Made by a program: the position numbers and the translations under genes. Shown in pieces: positions 45,643-51,704 of a stretch of 51,704 nt of DNA. How positions within the stretch are numbered: position 1 is the stretch's first letter; the number at the start of each line of letters is the position of its first letter. This DNA comes from Acidobacteriota bacterium (GTDB lineage Bacteria; Acidobacteriota; Terriglobia; Terriglobales; Acidobacteriaceae), in assembly GCA_003225005.1 (NCBI GenBank), contig QIAN01000012.1:1-51704 (forward strand), written 5' to 3'. The notes beneath the pieces were generated by a model, which had not been told where the DNA came from, ran no database searches, and worked only from the letters and a program-made list of their open reading frames with translations.

Positions 45643-46332
45643 ATGAACAGATTGCGAATGCTAGCAGTCGCGTTGGCAGTACTCACCCTCGGGACAAGCT
45701 CAGCCACCTGCCAAACCTGGCAGCCGCTCACCAATCAACCCAGTTTCAGTCCGGGCGCAGTGCTTCTGCTGACTGATGGCACAGTCCTCGCGCATTCCGA
45801 GCCAAACTGCCTCAACTGTACGAGCACGGACTACAACTCCTGGTACAAGCTCACGCCCGATAGCAGTGGCAGCTACGTCCATGGCACCTGGACGCAGGTC
45901 GCCTCACCCACCGGTTACGCTCCGCTTTACTTCGGTTCCGTCGTGTTGCCTAACGGCCATGTGGTCGTCGAGGGTGGAGAATACGACTGCTCAAGTGGAA
46001 CCTGCAATGCCGCCTGGACCAATCAGGGAGCGATTTACGATCCAGTGAAGAATGGGTGGACTTCGGTCGCGCCGCCCACCGGCTGGAAAACCATCGGAGA
46101 TGCGCAATCTGTGATTCTCCCCAACGGAACGTATATGCAGGCAGACTGTTGCACCAAAGACGGTACCGCAGCAGGATTGCTCCTCGGACTTCTGGCGAGC
46201 AGGGTCCTGGCTCTCGTCGTTTGTCAAGGCAACTCCCCGCGATCCAATGGTGTTGGCCGGTGCTGTTCTAGCTATGGCGCTGATGGGGCTACTAGCCACG
46301 TCGATTCCGACCCGCCGCGCGCTGTCGGTTGA
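45643..46332 (+). pseudogene. Truncated beta-propeller (kelch-type) gene fused to ABC-permease sequence
   Basis: ATG at 45643 has GAGGAA before it and starts a signal peptide (MNRLRMLAVALAVLTLG). About 150 residues of a kelch or galactose-oxidase-like propeller follow: WQPLTNQPSFSPGAVLLLTDG, FGSVVLPNGHVVVEGGEY and GDAQSVILPNGTYMQADCC. Near 46161-46165 the frame passes directly into GTAAGLLLGLLASRVLA, which is an FtsX/MacB-type permease helix, then drifts out of frame to a stop at 46332. Full propellers need 350 residues or more. The gene is therefore a 5' fragment joined to an unrelated 3' fragment. Confidence 0.7.
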
Positions 46333-46360
46333 TCCCATGATCCTACTGCGCGAGGAGTGA
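46164..46360 (+). pseudogene. C-terminal remnant of a FtsX/MacB-type ABC transporter permease
   Basis: AGLLLGLLASRVLA in one frame continues, after a frameshift near 46215, as ATPRDPMVLAGAVLAMALMG, then LLATSIPTRRALSVDPMILL and REE-stop at 46358-46360. This is the standard last transmembrane helix and the ARRAxxVDPMxALRxE ending of macrolide-exporter-type permeases. Only about 65 of 400-800 residues remain. Confidence 0.75.
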
Positions 46361-46656
46361 ACCAGCGCGGCACAGGCTGGAATATGTTCTTCGCCTCACG
46401 AAATGAAAGCCGCCCATCTTCACCTACGTTTCTGTCGGTATCCCTGAAGTCGGTTGTTGCGAACAGGCGTGGTATTGGAAAGCTCTATCCGAGATGTTCC
46501 AAGCTCAAAATCTGCTTGGTAACCTACTGAATTTGGCTTCGAACCACACCCTAATATCAGCTGGAAATCACCGCGCAGCGCGCTTCGATTGTGCATTTTC
46601 ACACAAATGTTTCGGCCCGAAATCCGCAGGTTGGACGAGTTTTTCCTCCGATTGTC

Positions 46657-46688
46657 TTTCTCGGTCGCTCTGTGACGCTGTGGTGAGG
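46657..46688. repeat. Short dispersed CTCTGTG-type repeat
   Basis: TTTCTCGGTCGCTCTGTGAC followed by GCTGTGGTGAGG is a diverged relative of the 20317-20350 repeat, lying between the permease remnant and the end of the M20 peptidase gene. Confidence 0.4.
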
Positions 46689-46710
46689 TCATCGTTAACC
46701 GTTTTCAAAT

Positions 46711-47706
46711 TCAGCCCGCGAGTTGCTTCGCGATCTTGCAGTACAAATCAATTGCGTCAGCAAGCTGCTGCTTCTCGATGTACTCACCCGCAGTATGCGC
46801 GACGTGAATCGATCCTGGACCGATCAGCAACGGCTCACCCCAGTTGCTGAGAAAGGGAATATCGGTAGTAAATGCAGCAGTCATCGTAGGCAAGCCGTCA
46901 ACAGTGCGCAGGCGCAGGAAAGGAATCTCCAGAGGAAACGTTGTCTTCACCTGATGGCCCGCAGTCGCCTTAATCTGGCCGCGCAAGTCCTGCGACGGTC
47001 CGATAAGACGATAAAGCAAATCCGCATGAGCATAGTCAGGAATCACATTAGGTGCGCGCCCACCTTCAATCAGTCCGATATTCAAAGTGCATGGACCAAT
47101 CTCCGGATCAGAAGGCAACGGCATGACACGAAGACGACCGAGAGCGTCGAGCAGCTTGTTAATCGCGGATTCGCCCAGCTCAGGATACGCCGAGTGCGCC
47201 ATACGGCCCGAAGCCGTCAACTCGACGCGCAGTGTGCCCTTGGAGGCCAGAGCCATGCGATTCTCGGTTGGTTCGCCATTAACCAGATACTTGCAGCCAG
47301 CCGCTTGCTCGTTCGCCACTTTGGCGCCCAGGCTATCGCGCTCCTCGCCCACAACGAACAACATGCCGACATGAAGGCTCTGCTGCCGCAGGCGTTCAGC
47401 GGCGGCAATTTGTGCCGCGATAATGCCCTTCGCGTCGCACGAGCCGCGGCCATAGATGCGCGCCACATCCTCGGAAGAAGGAATGAATGGAGGCACGGTA
47501 TCCATGTGCGTGGAAAAACTTACGACCGGATGCAAATTGTCGGGCGAGGTCGCATAGACATTGAATCGATTGTCTTCGACCTCGATTTTTTTTGCCTGAT
47601 AGCCGAGTCGACAAAGTTCGCGATAGAGAAAATCTCCCACAGCAGCTTCATGGCCGGTGATGGATTCAATGTCAACGAGTTGACGCGTAAACGCGACTGC
47701 ATCCAT
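46711..47706 (-). CDS. M20-family metallopeptidase (ArgE/DapE/CPG2-like)
   Basis: This is a zinc-dependent amidohydrolase of about 331 residues. The metal and catalytic positions are visible: His and Asp in FSTHMDTVPPF, the bridging Asp in YGRGSCDAKG, Glu-Glu in VVGEERDSLG, NGEPTENRMA, and the last His in VAHTAGEYI. The small dimerisation lid runs from GTLRVELTASGRMAHSAYP to about residue 270. The substrate (acetylornithine, succinyl-diaminopimelate or another acyl amino acid) cannot be decided; no arg or dap genes are adjacent. I use the ATG at 47706; a GTG at 47724 is possible. Neither has a clear ribosome site. Confidence 0.88.
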   Translation of the reverse strand: MDAVAFTRQLVDIESITGHEAAVGDFLYRELCRLGYQAKKIEVEDNRFNVYATSPDNLHPVVSFSTHMDTVPPFIPSSEDVARIYGRGSCDAKGIIAAQIAAAERLRQQSLHVGMLFVVGEERDSLGAKVANEQAAGCKYLVNGEPTENRMALASKGTLRVELTASGRMAHSAYPELGESAINKLLDALGRLRVMPLPSDPEIGPCTLNIGLIEGGRAPNVIPDYAHADLLYRLIGPSQDLRGQIKATAGHQVKTTFPLEIPFLRLRTVDGLPTMTAAFTTDIPFLSNWGEPLLIGPGSIHVAHTAGEYIEKQQLADAIDLYCKIAKQLAG

Positions 47707-47805
47707 GGAAGAAGGATAAACCACAGGCGCCGTTGAGACAGAGTCCGAAAGTCGTCCGCTTCACATACGAGCAAAGCCGGGTATTCATCCTGTAGTCTGA
47801 ACATT

Positions 47806-48498
47806 GTGTTAACTCATAATTCGACCATCAAGTCGTTTTTTCTCGACGCGCCCGCTGGCCGGCTGGAGGCGTTGCTCAACGCGGGCGCGGAGCACGCGAC
47901 CCATGCCGCGGTCGTTTGCCATCCGCATCCGCTGTTTGGTGGCACGCTGCACAACAAAGTCGTGTTTCACACCATGAAGGCGCTGAACAGTTATGGTTTT
48001 CCCGTGTTGCGCTTCAATTTTCGCGGCACGGGTTTGAGCCAGGGTGAACACGATCATGGAATCGGGGAAGTGGATGACGTACACGCGGCGCTCGACTGGC
48101 TCGATCACGCACTTCATTTGCCGCTTATATTCGCTGGATTTTCTTTCGGAGCCGCGGTCGGTCTGAAAGCCGCGTGCGCAGATTCGAGAGTGAAAGCGGC
48201 GATCAGCGTAGGAACGCCGGTAGTTCCGGTGGCGGCTGATACTGAGTTGCCCCGCACATACACGTTTGACTTCTTGCACAATTGCGCCAAGCCGAAGTTG
48301 TTTGTGAGTGGAGCGCGTGATCAGTTCGGCCCGCGGACAAAATTGGAAGCGCTGGTTCGATCGCTGCCTGAGCCGAAGAAATTGGTAGTGATCGAAGGCG
48401 CAGATCACTTTTTCGAAGGACGCTTGCGCGAGTTGCGGGAAGCGATCGAGACGTGGGTGAGGGAAGCTGTCAGCTCTCAGCCGTCAGCCATCAGCTAA
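47806..48498 (+). CDS. Alpha/beta hydrolase
   Basis: 230 residues. HPHPLFGGTLHNKVVF and LRFNFRGTGLSQGEHD (oxyanion side), IFAGFSFGAAVGL (nucleophile elbow G-x-S-x-G), FVSGARDQFGPR (Asp) and VVIEGADHFF (His) complete a Ser-Asp-His triad. The family includes many dienelactone-hydrolase-like esterases of unknown substrate. It starts with GTG at 47806 and lacks a good ribosome site. The last nine residues (VSSQPSAIS) and the stop codon come from a short dispersed repeat, so the native C-terminus has been replaced or extended by repeat DNA. Confidence 0.88.
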   Translation: MLTHNSTIKSFFLDAPAGRLEALLNAGAEHATHAAVVCHPHPLFGGTLHNKVVFHTMKALNSYGFPVLRFNFRGTGLSQGEHDHGIGEVDDVHAALDWLDHALHLPLIFAGFSFGAAVGLKAACADSRVKAAISVGTPVVPVAADTELPRTYTFDFLHNCAKPKLFVSGARDQFGPRTKLEALVRSLPEPKKLVVIEGADHFFEGRLRELREAIETWVREAVSSQPSAIS

Positions 48499-48604
48499 AT
48501 CTGGCAGCGCTTCCGGCAATTCCGTGGGGCATGGAGAACGTGGCTGTGAATTCTATCGACCCCCTGCAGGCTGGGTTTTCGCTGATAGCCGACAGCTGAC
48601 AGCC
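48465..48604. repeat. Inverted pair of GCTGTCAGC-type short repeats
   Basis: A unit of the form GCTGTCAGCTCTCAGCC-GTCAGCC-ATCAGC (48465-48496) is followed 84 bases later by an inverted copy, GCTGATAGCCGACAGCTGAC (48581-48604). The first copy supplies the last codons of the hydrolase, and the second runs up to the promoter of the glycerate kinase-like gene. A relative lies upstream of uvrB at 22529-22560. Confidence 0.6.
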
Positions 48605-48610
48605 CTTCCT

Positions 48611-48616
48611 TATAAT
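48611..48616 (+). promoter_or_regulatory. Consensus -10 box immediately ahead of the glycerate kinase-like gene
   Basis: TATAAT ends seven bases before the ATG at 48624, placing the predicted transcription start on or next to the start codon. No Shine-Dalgarno is present. The -35 region falls within a dispersed repeat and is poor. Confidence 0.45.
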
Positions 48617-48623
48617 CCTCTGC

Positions 48624-49961
48624 ATGCCTGACGCCGAGCACGAAAGCAAATTCCGCCTGATGCGCGAGACCGCCATGGGAATCTTCCGCTATGCGCTTGC
48701 GGAAGCCTCGATCGCCAAAGCATTTGCGCGGCAGTTGCGCTCGGAGCGCGGGGCTTTACGCATCTGCGAGGACCTGTACGATCTGCAGTCGTATTCGAGT
48801 GTGCGGGTCATTTCGATCGGTAAGGCTGGCCATACGATGGTCGAAGCATTGGCGGAGCTGGTCGGCGTGTCTGCGCTCGAAGGCATCGTAGCCAGTTCGT
48901 TGGAGCCGGCATCGCAGGTGCGCGGCTTTCGCTATTTTCGCGGCGGACATCCCGTGCCGAATGGTGAATCGATTCAGGCAGCGAGCGCGACGCTGAAGTT
49001 GCTGCAGGCGCAAACCGCGGCTTCGCTGGTCATCTTTCTCCTGAGCGGTGGAGGATCTTCCATTGTCGAAAAGCCCATCGATGACGAGATCCCACTTGAC
49101 GATTTGATTGCCACGTATCGCGCTCTGGTGCATTCCGGCGCGCGCATCGCCGAGATCAACGCGATTCGTAAACATCTCTCCGCGGTCAAAGGCGGACGGT
49201 TGGCGCAGGCAGCGTATCCTGCTCAACAGGTTTCGCTGCTGGTTTCCGATGTGCCCGACACGACTCCCGATGCGTTAGCGTCCGGTCCGACGATGCCCGA
49301 CTCGACCACCGCAGAAGACTGTTATCGCATCGCGCAGAGATATGGCCTGCTCCATGACGCTCAGTTTCCCCCCTCTACGCGCGAGCCGTTCGAGCGCCGC
49401 GCACTCGACGAGACTCCCAAGTCCGACGACCATGCCTTTTACCATTCGCGTTGGTGGACTGTGCTTTCAAACGGAACGGTGGTGGCAGAAGCAAAAGCCG
49501 CGGCGGAGCGTGCCGGATTCGTCGTCGGTGTCGACAACACCTGTGACGACTGGGATTACCAGCGCGCAGCAGATTACCTGTTGCAACGCGTGCGCGAGTT
49601 AGGAAAAGAGTCGGCGCGCGCATGCCTTATCTCCGGCGGCGAAGTGACCGTGAAAGTAAAGAACGGCGGTGTGGGAGGACGCAACCAACAGTTCGCGCTG
49701 GCCTGTGCGCGAAACATTGCGGGAGACAACATTACCGTCTTGAGTGCGGGGACTGACGGCATCGACGGTAATAGTCGAGCAGCCGGCGCCGTGGTGGATG
49801 GCAGTACGCTACCACGGGCGCAGAGTCGCGGGCTCGACCCTGCGGTCGCGTTAGAGCGCTTTGACGTGGGTCCGTTCTTCAGTGCTCTCGGCGACGCGAT
49901 TGAGACTGGTCCGACCGGAAATAATTTGCGCGATGTGAGGATTCTGTTGGTCTACTCCTGA
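48624..49961 (+). CDS. Glycerate 2-kinase family protein (DUF4147-MOFRL)
   Basis: 445 residues. The N-terminal DUF4147 domain shows VISIGKAGHTMVEAL, GGHPVPNGESIQAA, FLLSGGGSSIVEKP, INAIRKHLSAVKGGRLA and LLVSDVPDTTPDALASGPT. The C-terminal MOFRL domain shows ISGGEVTVKVKNGGVGGRNQ, LSAGTDGIDGNSRAAGAVVD and TGPTGNNLRDVRI. This matches GckA/TtuD-type kinases, which phosphorylate D-glycerate to 2-phosphoglycerate in glyoxylate or serine metabolism. No other genes of that pathway are adjacent. The start has no ribosome site and sits right after a TATAAT box. Confidence 0.92.
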   Translation: MPDAEHESKFRLMRETAMGIFRYALAEASIAKAFARQLRSERGALRICEDLYDLQSYSSVRVISIGKAGHTMVEALAELVGVSALEGIVASSLEPASQVRGFRYFRGGHPVPNGESIQAASATLKLLQAQTAASLVIFLLSGGGSSIVEKPIDDEIPLDDLIATYRALVHSGARIAEINAIRKHLSAVKGGRLAQAAYPAQQVSLLVSDVPDTTPDALASGPTMPDSTTAEDCYRIAQRYGLLHDAQFPPSTREPFERRALDETPKSDDHAFYHSRWWTVLSNGTVVAEAKAAAERAGFVVGVDNTCDDWDYQRAADYLLQRVRELGKESARACLISGGEVTVKVKNGGVGGRNQQFALACARNIAGDNITVLSAGTDGIDGNSRAAGAVVDGSTLPRAQSRGLDPAVALERFDVGPFFSALGDAIETGPTGNNLRDVRILLVYS

Positions 49962-50006
49962 GTTCTGTCGGGAGTACGTGGGCGGACCCGAGCCAGGTTA
50001 GAGCCT

Positions 50007-50095
50007 CCTCCCGGGCTAAAGCCCGCGAGGAAAATTATTGATTGGGAGGGGTCGGCGGCGCGGCTGAAAGCCGCGCCCCTGCGAAGCAGGCCGCC
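50007..50095. repeat. Array of REP-like hairpins between convergent genes
   Basis: There are three stem-loops. CGGGC-TAAA-GCCCG with flanking CCTC/GAGG is at 50007-50030. GGCGCGGCT-GAA-AGCCGCGCC is at 50057-50077. CCTGC-GAA-GCAGG at 50078-50090 is enclosed by GGCGG/CCGCC (50054-50058 and 50091-50095). They occupy the gap between the glycerate kinase-like and VOC gene ends and could limit read-through from both sides, but lack T runs. Confidence 0.7.
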
Positions 50096-50120
50096 CTTCT
50101 TGCAAGAATAAGCCAGGCCC

Positions 50121-50597
50121 CTACGCGCTCTTCGGCATGTTGGCCATGGTTTCTTCCATTCCTTTTTTCATCTCTTCCATGGACAGGTCAGCCTTATGGG
50201 TTCCGATCGACCATTTGTGGCCGAAGGGATCACGCAGCTTGCCGTAGCGATCACCCCAGAACATATCGGCGACTGGCATTTCAACCGTCGCTCCGGCTTT
50301 CACGGCGCGATCGAAGGCGGAGTCTACGTCTTCAATGTAAATATGAAGGCCCGTGCCGGAGCCGCCGGTGCTCTGTGGTGACAAAGATCCGAACTCGGGA
50401 AATTCGTCGGCGAGCATGATGATGGAATCGCCGATAACGAGTTCAGCGTGCATGACCTTGCCGTCCGGTCCCTTCATGGCGCCCTTTTCCTTGGCGCCGA
50501 AGGCCTGCTTGTAGAACTCAATGGCGCGAGCGGCGTCGCGCACAGTCATGTATGGTGTGATGGTGTGATAGCCCTTTGGAATGGCTTGAACAGACAT
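50121..50597 (-). CDS. VOC-superfamily protein (PhnB/glyoxalase-like)
   Basis: 158 residues with two beta-alpha-beta-beta-beta halves: TITPYMTVRDAARAIEFYKQ, AFGAKEKGAMKGPDGKVMHA, ELVIGDSIIMLADEFPEFG, then GLHIYIEDVDSAFDRAVKAG, VADMFWGDRYGKLRDPFGHK and WSIG. The DxFGHxW ending is typical of PhnB-like VOC proteins. The family includes glyoxalases, dioxygenases and resistance proteins; no substrate can be assigned. A strong GAGGAGG site precedes the ATG. The C-terminal 25 residues (SMEEMKKGMEETMANMPKSA) form a Met-rich amphipathic helix. Confidence 0.9.
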   Translation of the reverse strand: MSVQAIPKGYHTITPYMTVRDAARAIEFYKQAFGAKEKGAMKGPDGKVMHAELVIGDSIIMLADEFPEFGSLSPQSTGGSGTGLHIYIEDVDSAFDRAVKAGATVEMPVADMFWGDRYGKLRDPFGHKWSIGTHKADLSMEEMKKGMEETMANMPKSA

Positions 50598-50731
50598 GAA
50601 GACCTCCTCATTTCGAAAGTTTCGCGGCAGGAAGTTTACACCAAAAACAGGGTGCTTCGATAGTCAAAGGGCTGTTACAAAACGAAGGGTCGGAACTCAG
50701 CGAAACAAAACACTTCAGGTTGAGGATCGCC

Positions 50732-51628
50732 TCAGAAGAATCTGGTAACACCCTCTTCCATCACGACCACTCGGTCGCTAATTCCAGCTGCGCGCGCTTC
50801 TTTTTCCAGCAACTGCAGCGGCTCATCCATGGGCTCGTGCGACAAGCGGAACGTGCCGTAGTGCATGGGCACCATCCAGCGGGCGTTGAGATCAAGAAAG
50901 GCACGGGTAGCATCCGCGGGGTTAGTGTGAACATTGCGGAACGCCGGTGGATTGTAGGCTCCAATCGGGAGCAGCGCGAGTTCAGGGGACAAGCGCCTGC
51001 CGATTTCGCGAAAGCCTGCAAAGTAAGCAGTGTCGCCAGCGTGGTAGACCGAGTGTTTGCCTGCTTTTAGAACAAAGCCACCATACCCCCGATGCGAATC
51101 TTTGAGGATGCGGGCTCCCCAGTGGCGCGAAGGCACATGAGTGATCGAGAGATTGCCCTGGCGGGAATTGTTCCACCAGTCCATCTCGATGATCTCCGAG
51201 AATCCCAGGTCCGAAACAAGATCCGAAACGTGGCTAGGAACGATAATAGCCGGCGCGGTCCCGCGCTCACGCAGCGTTTGGTGCACAATCGCCCGCAACG
51301 ATGGGCGATGAAGGTGATCAAAGTGGGCGTGTGAGACCAGAACCAGATCGATCGGGGGTAAGTCGCGAACCCGCAACCCAGGCCGGCGCAGACGCTTCAA
51401 GACAAAAAGCCAGCGCGCAAAGTTTGGATCGATCAGGACGCTGCGCCCGCCAATCTGAACAAAAAAACTGGCATGTCCGATGAAGGTGACGGCGAGTTCT
51501 CCATTTACCGCAAAGCGGGGATGGTGAGTCTCGCCCGAGAGCGGGGTCACCGCGGAATGACGCACCAAACGCCCAAACTGAGTAGCGCGCTTGCGCAGCG
51601 CCCGATTGCGAAGAGTTGACTTAATCAT
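50732..51628 (-). CDS. UlaG/NAPE-PLD-like metallo-beta-lactamase fold hydrolase
   Basis: 298 residues. VTFIGHASFFVQIGGRSVLIDP, LVLVSHAHFDHLHRPSL (HxHxDH metal motif), THVPSRHWGAR, SVYHAGDTAYF and MVPMHYGTFRLSHEP supply the binuclear metal ligands in the order of UlaG/NAPE-PLD-type lactonase or phosphodiesterase relatives. The true substrate is unknown. An N-terminal basic helix (LRNRALRKRATQFGRLVR) may associate with membranes. It is upstream of the VOC gene on the same strand, with 134 bp between. The final 76 bases of the window show nothing else. Confidence 0.9.
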   Translation of the reverse strand: MIKSTLRNRALRKRATQFGRLVRHSAVTPLSGETHHPRFAVNGELAVTFIGHASFFVQIGGRSVLIDPNFARWLFVLKRLRRPGLRVRDLPPIDLVLVSHAHFDHLHRPSLRAIVHQTLRERGTAPAIIVPSHVSDLVSDLGFSEIIEMDWWNNSRQGNLSITHVPSRHWGARILKDSHRGYGGFVLKAGKHSVYHAGDTAYFAGFREIGRRLSPELALLPIGAYNPPAFRNVHTNPADATRAFLDLNARWMVPMHYGTFRLSHEPMDEPLQLLEKEARAAGISDRVVVMEEGVTRFF

Positions 51629-51704
51629 CCCAATGCTGCGCCGACTGGGCGCCTATAGTTTGATGTCAGCGGAGAAACCAAGCTCTATTTTAGTTCAGCA
51701 GGGC

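Overview
The window looks like a stretch of an Acidobacteriota chromosome, probably near the Terriglobales/Koribacter group. I infer this from gene content and repeat style: TIGR03118 and DUF255 proteins, an acidobacterial-type arsR-arsM-arsC-aquaporin operon, REP-like GC-rich hairpins and short dispersed intergenic repeats. It is moderately GC-rich and densely coding, with many ATGA/GTGA stop-start overlaps. I see no tRNA, rRNA, CRISPR array or prophage.

From 1 to 2 kb there is the 5' part of a secreted DUF4440 protein (minus strand) and a DUF72 protein (plus). From 2.0 to 10.3 kb, a minus-strand chemotaxis operon reads tonB-like, mcp, cheW, cheR, cheA, cheB, cheY-like, cheX. Diverging from it at 10.6-16.4 kb are a 1303-residue GAF/PAS histidine kinase, a lone receiver and an NtrC-type sigma-54 activator, translationally coupled. 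From 16.8 to 20.3 kb follow a PilZ-like protein, an unrecognised protein, a degenerate receiver fused to an isolated histidine dimerisation domain, and a second divergent CheR. Both the che operon and the pilZ group have a good -24/-12 (sigma-54) promoter candidate, so the activator probably controls both sides of its own locus. Palindromes lie between the divergent units where its enhancer sites would be expected. This signalling island is the most interesting part of the window.

From 20.5 to 25.2 kb come uvrB, two gene fragments fused back to back at a rearrangement junction, a transglutaminase-like protein and a HAD phosphatase. From 25.3 to 27.8 kb is an arsenic operon (arsR, arsM, arsC and a broken aquaglyceroporin), with a sigma-70 promoter that predicts a leaderless arsR transcript. 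From 28 to 36 kb two minus-strand kinases follow one another: a 2119-residue soluble poly-HAMP hybrid kinase with about 13 HAMP domains in alternating types and three receivers, then a REC-PAS-HisKA_3 kinase.

From 36.7 to 45.4 kb lie a fused E1 alpha/beta 2-oxoacid dehydrogenase, a DUF58 protein, a membrane protein, a 46-residue secreted peptide with its own signals, an internally deleted IS630-type element, and a DUF255 thioredoxin-fold protein. From 45.6 kb to the end are a chimeric pseudogene (beta-propeller start joined to an ABC-permease tail), an M20 peptidase, an alpha/beta hydrolase, a glycerate-2-kinase family protein, a VOC protein and an UlaG-like metallo-hydrolase. REP-like hairpins occur between genes and, in two cases, inside reading frames.
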